Below, piece after piece: positions 8,464 through 17,637 of a DNA stretch of 64,000 nucleotides. Source of the DNA: Actinomyces sp. Its GTDB lineage: Bacteria; Actinomycetota; Actinomycetes; Actinomycetales; Actinomycetaceae. Where the stretch lies: contig NZ_JAUNHI010000003.1 of the NCBI RefSeq assembly GCF_030524025.1, positions 105,648 through 169,647 on the forward strand. Reading direction: 5' to 3'. Each line of letters opens with the position of its first letter. Within the stretch, counting starts at the first letter, position 1. The position numbers and the translations under genes were made by a program. The notes below the pieces were generated by a model. That model was not told the origin of the DNA. It saw only the letters and a program-made list of their open reading frames with translations, and made no database searches.

Positions 8464-8694
8464 ATGTCCCCCTAAGGACGACGCGGATCTCTCCGCTGGG
8501 CTGATCGAATGCGACGAGAATAGCACTAAAAACATCATCTTTCATCGTCTCGATCGGTGCGGGGAGCGCTCCGCAGGTTCCTGAGCACTCTCTCATCGTC
8601 GCCTCATCACCCTGTAGCCCCCGCCCTCCAGGATCGATCGTGGGTGGGCGTGACACCGCGATGCCACCCAGGACGACGGAGGCACACGACAACC

Positions 8695-9092
8695 ATGGGA
8701 CACGACAACGCAATCGGGAACGCGATCAGGGTGGTGCTCTACAGCCACGACTCGCAGGGCCTGGGACACCTGCGCCGCAATCTCGCACTCGCCCACCACC
8801 TGGCGGACCACCTGCCCTCCCTGACCGGGCGCGCAGTGAGCGGTCTGATCGTCACCGGGCTGACGACCGACCACGGCTTCGTCCTGCCCACGGGCTTCGA
8901 CTGACTGACCCTTCCCGGTGTCACGAAGACCGATTCGGGCTACGCCCCCGCAGCCTCGGGGTCGACACCGCCTCCCTGCGCACGGTGCGCAGCCAGGTCC
9001 TCGACGCTGCCCTTCTCGCCCTCGGCCCGGACCTCGTCATCATCGACCGCCGGCCCCACCGGCCGACGGAGCCTGGGCCGGCAGCGGCGTGA
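8695..9092 (+). pseudogene. Remnant of a COG4671-type glycosyltransferase
   Basis: The first frame gives RVVLYSHDSQGLGHLRRNLA, the start of predicted glycosyltransferases that normally run to about 400 residues. It hits a TGA after PTGFD at 8904. Homology continues past the stop as LTLPGVTKTDSGYAP, then jumps to another frame (RSLGVDTASLRTVRSQVLDA, then LGPDLVIIDRRP). It therefore carries a nonsense codon, a frameshift and a missing 3' two-thirds. It is the first of three broken genes in a row and is not expected to make a functional enzyme. Confidence 0.75.
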
Positions 9093-9132
9093 CGCACCTC
9101 ATCGACTCCCCCACCAGCGGAAGGACACGCCT

Positions 9133-9804
9133 GTGAGCCCCACCGGATACGTCCTCAAGGTCTACCCACGCTTCTCCGAGACCTTCATCGTCACCGAGAT
9201 CCTCGCCCGCGAGGCCCACGGCGACGACCTGTCCATCTACGCCCAGCGGCCCACGACCGACGCACGCTTCCACCCCGAGATCGCGCGGGTCCGCGCCCAG
9301 GTGCCCCGGGTTCCCCGCCCCGCACGGCCCACCGAGATGTGGGCGCAGATAGTCGGCGGCCTGGCCGACGACACCCAGCGCGCACGATTCGCCGCTCTCA
9401 TGCCGACCCTGGCCGGCCTGCCCGGCGACGAGGTCTCCCAGGCCGTGTCCCTGGCCCACTGCGCCCAGCACGACGGCATCACCCACCTCCACGCCCACTT
9501 CGCGACCCTGGCGGGCCGCACCGCCTGGATCGGCTCGCAGCTCACGGGCATCCCCTACACGGTGACCACCCACGCCAAGGACATCTACCACGAGTCGGTC
9601 GACCGGCAGTGGCTACGCCGGGTGTGCGCCGACGCCGACAGGGCCATCGCCATCTCCCGCTTCAACGAGGAGTACCTGCGCGCCGGGCGTCTGCGCATCA
9701 AGCCCGGGATGTCGGTGGCGGTCTCGCTGGTCGGCCGCGGTGACGGGGTGCCGATGGGTGGGCGCGCCTGCTGTGGCCGGTCAGCCACTCCAAGGCGGAG
9801 TTGA
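9133..9804 (+). pseudogene. Truncated GT4-type glycosyltransferase (N-terminal domain only)
   Basis: An open frame of 223 residues from a GTG at 9133 with AAGGA upstream. Residues 4-185 look like the N-terminal Rossmann half of a family 4 glycosyltransferase (KVYPRFSETFIVTEILARE, THLHAHFATLAGRTAW, YTVTTHAKDIYH, AIAISRFNEEYLR). The C-terminal donor-binding half is absent. After residue 187 the sequence reads RLRIKPGM, reminiscent of the RLRxKPGMTG signature of polyprenyl-phosphate sugar transferases, then becomes unrelated until the stop. This suggests a deletion fused pieces of two polysaccharide genes. A stable N-terminal fragment could be made but should not be catalytic. Confidence 0.7.
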
Positions 9805-10229
9805 GCCGTCGGCGGGCCGAGCGCGTGGGCCTGAGCACACACCGGCGCCTCCTGGACGATGGGTTGCTGGTCGAGCACGGCTCGATCCCCTCCGACCCGC
9901 GCCTGAGCGCGGTCATCGCCCGGGCCCGCCGGAGCGGGGTCCTGGAGGACTGGCGGCCCGACGCCGTGCTGCGCCACAACCCCCTGCGGCGCCTCGTCGT
10001 GGCCGCCCACCCGGACCCGGCGGCCAGCCGCACGGTCCTCGACCTGCTCGACTCCGTGGCCGAGGCGATGGCGGTGCGCCCCGAGCGGCTCCAGGCCTAC
10101 ACGCACGCGGCCAGGCTGCGTCTGGTGTGCGTGCACGCCTTCCGGCCCGGGGCCCGGTCGTGGCTGGAGGGCTGGCGGCGACACAGCCTGCTCGCCCAGG
10201 GGGCACGGCTGGCGGTGCACGGCCCATGA
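9744..10229 (+). pseudogene. Unrecognised gene fragment lacking a start codon
   Basis: Open from just after a TGA at 9741 to 10229. The frame begins GWARLLWPVSHSKAEL without an ATG or GTG; the first ATG is internal at 9801 and has no ribosome binding site. Codon positions look coding (strong GC bias in third positions, few rare codons), but I do not recognise the family. It overlaps the truncated glycosyltransferase in another frame, so it is best read as the 3' portion of a gene whose 5' end was lost in the same deletion. A short real protein starting at 9801 cannot be excluded. Confidence 0.45.
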
Positions 10230-10299
10230 CCGCAGCGGCCCGCCGCCCACCGGGTTCCTGTCACCGGGCCGGTTCCCCCGACGCCGCGCCCGCGTCGAG

Positions 10300-10305
10300 C
10301 ACAAT
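10300..10305 (+). promoter_or_regulatory. Leaderless -10 box before the sensor kinase
   Basis: CACAAT followed by 6 nt and then the GTG start at 10312. No Shine-Dalgarno sequence is present. Confidence 0.45.
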
Positions 10306-10311
10306 GGGACG

Positions 10312-11772
10312 GTGCGCCGCCTCGCGTCTCCGAAGGTCACGATCCAGACCCGCGTCATGCTCGCGATCCTGCTCGTGTCCTGCGTGGCGCTGGCCAACTC
10401 GGGGGTGCTCATCTGGATCCTGGGGATCCGCGGTGTCGAGCGGGGGGTCGACGACCAGCTGCGCGCCGAGCGCAGCCAGCTGCGCGTCCTGGCCGAGGAC
10501 GGCCTCCACCCCGCGACCGGCGAGCCCCTGACCACCCCGGCGATGGTGGTCGAGACCTACCTTGGCCGCACCGTGCTGCAGCCCTCGGAGTCCGCCCTGG
10601 GCTTCCTGGACGGCAAGGCCACATGGACCGTCCCCTCCCAGGTGCAACTGCGGCCCGAGGACGACACCGAGCTGCTCACCGCCATCGCCCCGCTGGCCAG
10701 CGGGTCGGAGTCGGTCATCGAGACGGTGCGCACCTCCCGGAGCACCTACCGGGTCCTTGTCGTCCCGGTCATCGAGGAGGGCCAGCCCGTGGCCAGCCTC
10801 GTCCACGTCGTCGACATGGAGGCCGCTGCCGCCGACCTGCGCCGCATGATGCTCCTGTACACGGCGGCGGCACTGATCAGCGTCGCCCTCGTGGCCGGCC
10901 TGGCGTGGTTCGCCGTCGACCGGCTCGTCCGCCCCATCGAGGAGCTGCGGCGGGCGGCGGAGTCCATCGACGAACGCGACCTGACCAGCAGGGTCCCCGT
11001 GCGCGGACGGGACGACCTCAGCGCCCTGGCCGAGACCGTCAACCGGATGCTCGACCGGGTCCAACGTGCCATCGAGGGCCAGCGCGAGCTGCTCGACGAC
11101 GTCGGCCACGAGCTGCGCACCCCGATCACGATCATTCGCGGGCACCTCGAGCTCATCGACCCCACCGACGTGACCGACGTGCGCCAGACCCAGGAGCTGG
11201 CCCTCGATGAGCTGGACCGCATGGGTGTCCTCGTCAACGACCTGCTCCTGCTGGCCAAGAGCACCCAGGCCGGCTTCGTCTCCCCCACACCCACCGACGT
11301 GGCCGCCCTGACCGACCAGGTCCTCGACAAGGCCCAGGCCCTGGGGGAACGGCGCTGGAGCCTGGACGCGCGGGCCGAGGTCCTCGTCATGCTGGACGCC
11401 GCCAGGACGACCCAGGCCTGGCTCCAGCTGGCCGCCAACGCCGTCAAGTACTCGGCACCGGACAGCCCGGTCTCGCTGGGCTCCCGGATCGAGGAGGGCG
11501 ACCTGCTCATGTGGGTCGCCGACCGCGGAATCGGCATCGCCCCCGACGACCTCGAGACCGTGCGCCAGCGCTTCGGCCGGTCGCGCATCGCCAGCCAACA
11601 CGCCGCCGGCTCGGGACTGGGGCTGAGCATCGTGCAGAATATCGTCAGCGCCCACGGCGGCGCGCTCGACATCGACTCGGTGCTCGGGGAGGGCTCATGC
11701 TTCACGCTCCGGATCCCCCTGGGCCTTGACCAGACCCCTGACCCGCATCCCGAGGAGCAGACCCGACCATGA
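10312..11772 (+). CDS. Sensor histidine kinase (HAMP-HisKA-HATPase)
   Basis: A 486-residue membrane kinase. One hydrophobic segment lies at about residues 13-36, an extracytoplasmic sensor region runs to about 180, a second membrane helix follows (LLYTAAALISVALVAGLAWF), then HAMP. The HisKA domain has the phospho-accepting His266 in DDVGHELRTPITI, and the ATPase domain has ADRGIGIAPDDL and GSGLGLSIV boxes. It phosphorylates the response regulator whose ATG overlaps its stop by 4 nt. The GTG start at 10312 is supported by a leaderless-type -10 box rather than a ribosome binding site. The signal sensed is unknown. Confidence 0.9.
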   Translation: MRRLASPKVTIQTRVMLAILLVSCVALANSGVLIWILGIRGVERGVDDQLRAERSQLRVLAEDGLHPATGEPLTTPAMVVETYLGRTVLQPSESALGFLDGKATWTVPSQVQLRPEDDTELLTAIAPLASGSESVIETVRTSRSTYRVLVVPVIEEGQPVASLVHVVDMEAAAADLRRMMLLYTAAALISVALVAGLAWFAVDRLVRPIEELRRAAESIDERDLTSRVPVRGRDDLSALAETVNRMLDRVQRAIEGQRELLDDVGHELRTPITIIRGHLELIDPTDVTDVRQTQELALDELDRMGVLVNDLLLLAKSTQAGFVSPTPTDVAALTDQVLDKAQALGERRWSLDARAEVLVMLDAARTTQAWLQLAANAVKYSAPDSPVSLGSRIEEGDLLMWVADRGIGIAPDDLETVRQRFGRSRIASQHAAGSGLGLSIVQNIVSAHGGALDIDSVLGEGSCFTLRIPLGLDQTPDPHPEEQTRP

Positions 11773-12431
11773 GCACGATACTCATCGTTGAGGACGAGGC
11801 GCGCATCGCCTCCTTCATCGCCAAGGGACTCAAGGCGGCAGGCTTCGTCCCCCGCACCACATCCCTGGGACGCGAGGCCGTCGAGCTGGCCCTCCAAGGG
11901 GACCCCGACCTCATCCTGCTCGACGTCGGCCTGCCCGACATCTCCGGCTTCGACGTGCTCACCGCCCTGCGGGGCCAGGGGGTGACCACACCGGTCATCA
12001 TGCTCACGGCGCGCTCCTCGGTGGCCGACAGGGTCGCCGGCCTCCAGGGCGGGGCGGACGACTACATGCCCAAGCCCTTCTCCTTCGAAGAGCTCCTCGC
12101 GCGGGTCCGCCTGCGCCTGCGCGCCGAGCCGGCCCCCGCCGAGGGGACGATGACCCTGACCCACCACGACCTCACGCTGGACATCAAGACGCGTCGTGTC
12201 GACGTGGCGGGCACGACCGTCGAGCTCAGCGCCCGCGAGTTCTCCCTCCTGGAGACCTTCATGCGCCACCCCGGTCAGGTGCTCAGCCGCGAACAGCTCC
12301 TGTCTACGGTGTGGGGCCTGGACTTCGACCCGGGTTCCAACGTGGTCGAGGTCTACGTCTCCTACCTGCGCCAGAAGCTCGGCAAGGAGCGCCTGCGCAC
12401 TGTGCGCGGCATGGGCTACCGCCTCGAGTAG
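11769..12431 (+). CDS. OmpR-family response regulator
   Basis: 220 residues: a receiver domain (acidic pocket VEDEARI, phospho-acceptor Asp52 in LLDVGLPDISG, Lys in YMPKPFSFEEL) followed by a winged-helix DNA-binding domain (SAREFSLLETFMRHPG, VEVYVSYLRQKLG, RTVRGMGYRLE). It overlaps the upstream kinase by 4 nt, so the two are translationally coupled. It is convergent with a small secreted protein gene 24 nt away. Target promoters are unknown. Confidence 0.94.
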   Translation: MSTILIVEDEARIASFIAKGLKAAGFVPRTTSLGREAVELALQGDPDLILLDVGLPDISGFDVLTALRGQGVTTPVIMLTARSSVADRVAGLQGGADDYMPKPFSFEELLARVRLRLRAEPAPAEGTMTLTHHDLTLDIKTRRVDVAGTTVELSAREFSLLETFMRHPGQVLSREQLLSTVWGLDFDPGSNVVEVYVSYLRQKLGKERLRTVRGMGYRLE

Positions 12432-12455
12432 GGCACCGAGGAGGACGCCGAGGGC

Positions 12456-12815
12456 TCAGTCGTCGGTGTCGCCCGCGTCATCGGCCTCGCCGGCATCGTC
12501 GGAGGACACGGCGACGTCGTCGTGCTGGACCTCGACCGGGTTGGCGACCTCGCCGGCTGGGGCCGCCGGCTGGGGTGCGGCCGGCGCCTGAGTGGCCGGG
12601 GGCTCGGCGGTCACCGGCGTCGTCGGGGATGCGTCGGCGGCCGGGTCGGTGGGCGGTGCGGTCGAGGTCGATCCCGAGACCGGGGGCATGACGACACCGG
12701 ACTCCGAGGAGGCGTCGGCCGAGGCGCGCAACGAGGCGACCCCGAGCACGACGAGCAGCGCCGCGGCGCCCGTCACAACGCCCGAGGCGATCACCTTGCC
12801 CCGTGAGATGCTCAT
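12456..12815 (-). CDS. Small secreted or membrane-anchored Pro/Ala-rich acidic-tailed protein
   Basis: 119 residues. The N-terminus MSISRGKVIASGV is followed by a hydrophobic segment (TGAAALLVVLGVASL, residues 15-29) that is a signal peptide or anchor. The rest is a low-complexity Ser/Thr/Pro/Ala region and an Asp-rich C-terminus (DDAGEADDAGDTDD). No domain is recognised. ATG at 12815 is chosen because AGAGGA precedes it by 9 nt and it starts directly before the signal; longer in-frame starts lack a site. It is convergent with the two-component regulator. A surface or envelope role is inference only. Confidence 0.6.
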   Translation of the reverse strand: MSISRGKVIASGVVTGAAALLVVLGVASLRASADASSESGVVMPPVSGSTSTAPPTDPAADASPTTPVTAEPPATQAPAAPQPAAPAGEVANPVEVQHDDVAVSSDDAGEADDAGDTDD

Positions 12816-13141
12816 CGAACCAGTCCTCTCTGTGCCGCCTGACAACACAGGGCGGCGTCTCATGGTGGTCGGTGCCCACCCCATGCTACGTGCCGCATCC
12901 GGCCCGACAACAGGCCGTTGGCGGGCATGCAGGCATGAGTCTGCTCGCATGCCCCGGGTGCCCGCCGAGGCCCTCCCACCGGCAAGCCCGGCTTCACCCG
13001 GCGAAATGCTCGATCCTGATCTATGCTGAGTGCATCCCGGTCCATCGTGCACGGACCGCGCAACTCACGAGCCCGTGGTGGTGGGTGCCCCTGGCCGGAC
13101 AGCCGCAACGACGCGGACCACAAACCTGTGAGGAGGACAGG
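12816..13141. other. Divergent intergenic region upstream of the DeoR regulator
   Basis: 326 nt between the divergent small secreted gene and the DeoR gene. TATGCT at 13022-13027 could be a -10 for the regulator. An inverted pair GTGCA (13030-13034) and TGCAC (13048-13052) just downstream could be an operator. AGGAGGACAGG directly precedes the DeoR ATG. No ORF of its own is convincing here. Confidence 0.4.
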
Positions 13142-13918
13142 ATGACCCGTCATGAGCGCCTCTCCGCCATCCTGAGCATCGTTGTCGATGAGGGCAGCGT
13201 CCACATCGACGACATCATCGACCGTCTCGGCGTCTCGGCGGCCACCGCCCGCCGCGACCTCGACCTGCTCGCCGACCAGCAGCTGGTCACCCGCACCCGG
13301 GGCGGGGCCTCGGCCAACCCCACCTCCTCCCAGCTGCCCCTGCGCTTCAAGTCCAGCCGCATGGGCCTGGAGAAGGCCAAGATCGCCCATGCCGCCGCGG
13401 CCATGGTCCGGGCCGGGGACATCGTCGGGCTCAACGGCGGCACGACGACCACCGAGGTGGCCCGCGAGATCGCGCTCCTGGCGGGGCTGACCGACGCCGA
13501 CAACCCGATCACGGTGGTGACCAACGCCGTCAACATCGCCAGCGAGCTGACCGTGCGCCAGTGCGTGCGGGTGGTCGTCACCGGCGGCGTGGCGCGCAGC
13601 CAGTCCTACGAGCTGACCGGCCCGCTGTCCGACCTCATCCTGCCCCAGATCAATGTGGGCACCCTCTTCCTGGGCGTCGACGCCCTCGACACCTCCGGCG
13701 CCTACGCCCAGCACGAAGGAGAGGCGGCGGTCAACGCCGCACTCGTGCGGGCCGCTCGACGCGTGGTCGTCGTCGCCGACCACACCAAGCTGGGGATGAG
13801 CGCCTTCGCCCTCATCTGCCGGATCTCGGACGTCCACGCCCTCATCACCGACGACGGCGCCACCCCCGAGCAGGTGGAGGCCCTGCGCGGCGCCGGCATC
13901 GAGGTCCGCCTCGTGTAA
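13142..13918 (+). CDS. DeoR-family transcriptional regulator
   Basis: 258 residues: an N-terminal winged HTH (VHIDDIIDRLGVSAATARRD, residues 21-40) followed by a DeoR sensor domain with the sugar-phosphate-binding NGGTTTTEVAR near residue 99, plus VTGGVARS and VVVADHTKLG. Such regulators respond to phosphorylated sugars. It sits immediately upstream of lnpA in the same direction, so it probably controls galacto-/lacto-N-biose use. AGGAGGACAGG fixes the start at 13142. A hairpin separates it from lnpA, so the two may be partly uncoupled. Confidence 0.9.
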   Translation: MTRHERLSAILSIVVDEGSVHIDDIIDRLGVSAATARRDLDLLADQQLVTRTRGGASANPTSSQLPLRFKSSRMGLEKAKIAHAAAAMVRAGDIVGLNGGTTTTEVAREIALLAGLTDADNPITVVTNAVNIASELTVRQCVRVVVTGGVARSQSYELTGPLSDLILPQINVGTLFLGVDALDTSGAYAQHEGEAAVNAALVRAARRVVVVADHTKLGMSAFALICRISDVHALITDDGATPEQVEALRGAGIEVRLV

Positions 13919-13942
13919 GCCCTCGACGACCCCCGACCCACC

Positions 13943-13975
13943 GGGTCCGGGCCCCTTCCCCAGGGCCCCGGACCC
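13943..13975 (+). terminator. Hairpin between the DeoR gene and lnpA
   Basis: A 9-bp perfect stem (13943-13951 with 13967-13975) lies in the 89-nt gap. It could be a partial terminator or attenuator that lowers readthrough into lnpA; the lnpA ribosome binding site follows about 25 nt later. Confidence 0.5.
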
Positions 13976-14007
13976 ACCTATTGAGTACCACCCAGCAAGG
14001 AGTTCCC

Positions 14008-16215
14008 ATGCCCCTCCCGCCATCCCCCTCGCCCCGCACCACCGGTCGCGTCACCCTTCCCATCGAGGAGGGCATCGACGACCAGCTCCGCGAGCTCGTC
14101 GCGGCCCTGGGGGCCGACGCGGTGCGCAACTCCGACGGCACCTGGCTGCCCGAGGTCGCCACCGAGCTCGTCGAGAAGGTCTACTCGACCTACTTCCCCG
14201 CCCGGGGCGACCAGGAGTGGGCACTGGCCCACCCCGACACCCTGGTCAACCAGTACCTCCTGAGCCCCCGCGTGACCGCGACCGGGCCCGGCCCGCTGGA
14301 CATCGACGTCATGGAGGGCTATTTCCGCGAGCAGTTCACGCCCTGCTACGAGCGTGTCGAGAGGTTCTGGGAGGTCATCGACCGCACGACCGGCCGGGTC
14401 GTGCCCACCCAGGAGTGGAGCGTCGAGCAGTCCACGGGTGTGGTCACCATTTCCCGGCCCGAGCCGTGGCACGTCTACACCGTCGCCTTCCTCGCCGACC
14501 AGGTGTGGGACACCACCCAGATGTACAACTACATCACCAACGGCTGGGACTCCACCGACCCCACCCGCGTCAAGGAGCGCCCCTACGACATCCGCAAGAA
14601 CGGGGTGTGGGAGCACGCCCGCCAGGCGCTGAGCAGCTGGCTCGAGGACCACCCCGAGGTAGACGTCGTGCGCTTCACGACTTTCTTCTACCACTTCACT
14701 ATTGCCTTCGACACCGAGGGCCGGGAGAAGTTCGTCGACTGGTTCGGTTACTCGGCCTCGGTGTCCCCCGAGGCGATCGACGCCTTCGAGGCGGAGTACG
14801 GCTACGCCCTGCGCGCCGAGGACTTCGTCGACGCCGGCTACTACAACTCCCCCTTCCGCATCCCCTCACCGGCCTTCCGGGACTGGATCGACTTCCAGTC
14901 GCGTTTCGTGTCCGCCCGCGCCAAGGAGCTGGTCGACATCACCCACGCCGCCGGGCGCGAGGCCATGATGTTCCTCGGCGACAACTGGATCGGCACCGAG
15001 CCCTACGGGCCGCACTTCGCCTCCATCGGCCTGGACGCCGTCGTCGGCTCGGCCGGCTCGGCCGCCACGACCCGGCTCATCGGCGACATCCCGGGGGTGA
15101 GATACACCGAGGTGCGGTTCCTGCCCTACTTCTTCCCCGACGTGTTCAACCACGACGGCGGTGACCCAGTGGGCGAGGCCAACGAGTCATGGCTGACCAG
15201 CCGCCGCGCCATCGTGCGCCGCCCCCTGGACCGCATGGGCTACGGCGGCTACGTCTCCCTGGCCCTGGAGTTCCCGGAGTTCATCGAGAGGATCACCGAG
15301 ATCTGCCAGGAGTTCCGCGACATCCACGAACGCTCCGGCGGCGAGCTGCCCGCCAACGCCCCCTTCACCGTCGGCATCCTCAACTCCTGGGGCGCCCTGC
15401 GCTCCTGGCAGACCCACATGGTGGCCCACGCCAAGTGGTACAAGGCCGCCTACTCCTACGTCGGCGTCGTCGAGGCACTGGCCGGGCTGCCCTTCGAGGT
15501 GCGATTCCTGTCCTTCGACGAGGTCCTGGCCGACGGCGTGCCCGAGGACATCGGGGTGCTCATCAACGCAGGCGCGGCCGGCACCGCCTTCTCCGGGGGC
15601 GAGTCCTGGGCCGACGAGCGCCTGACCGGCCTCATCCGCTCCTGGGTGGCGGCCGGCCACGGCTTCATCGGCGTGGGCGAGCCCACCGCCGTCGACCACG
15701 GGGGCGCCTTCCTCCAGCTCTCTGACGTCCTGGGCGTTGAGCGCGAGCGCCAGCTGAGCCTGTCGACCGACCGCTACCCGGTCCTGGTCGAGGACCACCC
15801 CATCATGGCCGATGTCGAGGGGGCCTTCGACGACGGGCAGGGCGCCGGCGGGGACGTCTACGCCACGGGGCCGCTCGCCCGGGTGCTGTCCTACGTCGAG
15901 GGCACCGTGCGGGTGGCGGTCAACGAGTTCGGGGAGGGTCGGGCCGTGTACTTCTCCGGCCTGCCCTACTCCCCGGTCAACTCCCGCACGCTTCAGCGCG
16001 CCCTGTACTGGGCCGCCGGGCGCGAGGACCTGCTTGAGCAGTGGTTCGCCTCCCACCCGTCCACCGAGGTGGCCTGGTACCCCGGCGGGCGCCGCTTCCT
16101 GGTCACCAACAACTCCTCTCAGACGGTGCGCACCTGCGTGCGCGGCCTGGGTCGGAGCTGGGACCTGGAGATCGAGCCCATGGGCCTGGTGTGGGTCGAC
16201 GTGGAGGGCTCCTGA
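14008..16215 (+). CDS. lnpA: 1,3-beta-galactosyl-N-acetylhexosamine phosphorylase (GH112)
   Basis: Phosphorolyses lacto-N-biose and galacto-N-biose to galactose-1-phosphate plus GlcNAc or GalNAc in the cytoplasm. These disaccharides come from human milk oligosaccharides and mucin glycans. The 735-residue length matches the family (about 720-750). The catalytic acid is Asp325 in MFLGDNWIGTEPYG. The TIM-barrel core (RFTTFFYHFTIAFD, DWFGYSASVSPEAI) precedes it, and the C-terminal part has a glutamine-amidotransferase-like fold. AAGGAG about 7 nt before ATG 14008 sets the start. The DeoR regulator lies upstream; no LNB transporter, nahK or galE is adjacent, unlike the bifidobacterial cluster. Confidence 0.94.
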   Translation: MPLPPSPSPRTTGRVTLPIEEGIDDQLRELVAALGADAVRNSDGTWLPEVATELVEKVYSTYFPARGDQEWALAHPDTLVNQYLLSPRVTATGPGPLDIDVMEGYFREQFTPCYERVERFWEVIDRTTGRVVPTQEWSVEQSTGVVTISRPEPWHVYTVAFLADQVWDTTQMYNYITNGWDSTDPTRVKERPYDIRKNGVWEHARQALSSWLEDHPEVDVVRFTTFFYHFTIAFDTEGREKFVDWFGYSASVSPEAIDAFEAEYGYALRAEDFVDAGYYNSPFRIPSPAFRDWIDFQSRFVSARAKELVDITHAAGREAMMFLGDNWIGTEPYGPHFASIGLDAVVGSAGSAATTRLIGDIPGVRYTEVRFLPYFFPDVFNHDGGDPVGEANESWLTSRRAIVRRPLDRMGYGGYVSLALEFPEFIERITEICQEFRDIHERSGGELPANAPFTVGILNSWGALRSWQTHMVAHAKWYKAAYSYVGVVEALAGLPFEVRFLSFDEVLADGVPEDIGVLINAGAAGTAFSGGESWADERLTGLIRSWVAAGHGFIGVGEPTAVDHGGAFLQLSDVLGVERERQLSLSTDRYPVLVEDHPIMADVEGAFDDGQGAGGDVYATGPLARVLSYVEGTVRVAVNEFGEGRAVYFSGLPYSPVNSRTLQRALYWAAGREDLLEQWFASHPSTEVAWYPGGRRFLVTNNSSQTVRTCVRGLGRSWDLEIEPMGLVWVDVEGS

Positions 16216-16223
16216 CCGCCGGG

Positions 16224-16273
16224 ACCGGGACTCATGACACCCCGAGATCGAGACATATGGCACCTCGAGATCA
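16224..16273. repeat. 23-bp tandem repeat array (locus 1)
   Basis: A partial unit (to 16240), a full 23-nt unit (16241-16263) starting CCCGAGATCG and ending GGCAC, and a partial third unit (from 16264, CTCGAGATC). The same unit family is found at 60202-60247. The array fills the convergent gap between lnpA and proA. Confidence 0.7.
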
Positions 16274-16287
16274 GGGGTGGCAGGGGC

Positions 16288-17631
16288 TCAGGGGCGGATG
16301 TGCCCGTCGCCCTCGACGACCCAGGTCGTGCTCGTCAGGGCGGTCAGTCCCATGGGCCCGCGGGCGTGGAGCTTCTGGGTGGAGATGCCCAGCTCGGCCC
16401 CCAGGCCCAGTTGGCCGCCGTCGGTGAAACGGGTCGAGGCGTTGACCATGATGGCCGCCGAGTCCACCCCGGCCACGAAACGGTTGATCGCGGCGACGTC
16501 GCGGCTGAGGATCGCCTCGGTGTGCCCGGTGGAGTGGGCCGCGATGTGGGCGACGGCGTCGTCGAGGTCCTCGACCACCCTGACGGCCAGGTCGAGGCTG
16601 CCGTACTCGGTGTCCCAGTCCTGTGAGGTGGCCGGCGCGAGCAGGGCACCGTGGCCGTCGGCCTTGGCGGTCTCGGCCAGGGCGCCGTGCGCGGCCGGGT
16701 CGGCGTGGAGCGTGACCCCCTCGGCCCACAGGGCCGCGGCCGCCGCCGGCAGGAGCTCACCCGCGACGTCGGGGTGGACGAGGAGGGTCTCGGCGGCATT
16801 GCACACGCCCACCCGTTGGGTCTTGGCGTTGACGATGATCCTGACCGCCGCCTCCAGGTCGGCCGCCGCGTCGACGTAGATGTGGCAGTTGCCGGAGCCG
16901 GTCTCGATCACCGGCACCGAGGACTGCTCGACGACTGCCCGGATGAGTCCGGCCCCGCCACGGGGCACAAGGACGTCGATGAGGCCACGGGCACCCATGA
17001 GGGCCGTGGCGCCGGCGCGTCCGGCGGGGTCGATCGTGGTGACAAGGTCGACGGGAAGGCCGGTGGAGGCCAGTGCCTCACGCAGGACCGCGATGATCGC
17101 GGCGTTGGAGGACTGGGCGGCGCTGCCGCCGCGCAGCACGACGGCGTTGCCGGACTTCAGGGTCAAGGCGGCGACGTCGACGGTGACATTGGGTCGCGCC
17201 TCGTAGATCATGCCGACCACGCCCATGGGCACGCGGATGCGCCGCACCCGCAGACCGTTGGGCAGGGTCTGGCCGTCGACGACCTGGCCGACGGGGTCGG
17301 GCAGGGCCGCGATCTCGCGCACGGCCGCCGCGATGGCCTCGATGCGCTCGGCGGTCAGGGCCAGCCGGTCGATCAGGCCCGGTTTCATCCCCTCCTGACG
17401 GGCGCGCTCGAGGTCCTCGGCGTTGGCCTCCAGGATCGTGTCGGTGGCCGCGACGAGGTGGTCGGCCATGGCCGACAGCGCGGCGTCCTTGGCCTCGCGG
17501 TTGAGCCCCGCGATGCCCCGCTGGGCGGCGCGTGCGGCTCGGGCGACGGCCTCGACGTAGGCGGTGGCGTCCTGTGTGTGGTCGGGCAGTGCGGTGCTGG
17601 AGGCGTCAGGGGTGACCGGCGTCGTGCTCAT
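16288..17631 (-). CDS. proA: Glutamate-5-semialdehyde dehydrogenase (gamma-glutamyl phosphate reductase)
   Basis: Second step of proline synthesis: NADPH-dependent reduction of gamma-glutamyl phosphate. 447 residues of the aldehyde dehydrogenase superfamily, slightly long for ProA because of an N-terminal extension of about 20 residues. Family signatures are [25 protein letters not shown] and the active-site Cys in [11 protein letters not shown]. Normally it follows proB closely; here a 1.5-kb insertion separates them. It starts at ATG 17631, 6 nt after TACTGT, so it has its own leaderless promoter and can be expressed without proB readthrough. Confidence 0.95.
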   Translation of the reverse strand: MSTTPVTPDASSTALPDHTQDATAYVEAVARAARAAQRGIAGLNREAKDAALSAMADHLVAATDTILEANAEDLERARQEGMKPGLIDRLALTAERIEAIAAAVREIAALPDPVGQVVDGQTLPNGLRVRRIRVPMGVVGMIYEARPNVTVDVAALTLKSGNAVVLRGGSAAQSSNAAIIAVLREALASTGLPVDLVTTIDPAGRAGATALMGARGLIDVLVPRGGAGLIRAVVEQSSVPVIETGSGNCHIYVDAAADLEAAVRIIVNAKTQRVGVCNAAETLLVHPDVAGELLPAAAAALWAEGVTLHADPAAHGALAETAKADGHGALLAPATSQDWDTEYGSLDLAVRVVEDLDDAVAHIAAHSTGHTEAILSRDVAAINRFVAGVDSAAIMVNASTRFTDGGQLGLGAELGISTQKLHARGPMGLTALTSTTWVVEGDGHIRP

Positions 17632-17637
17632 GGAGCC

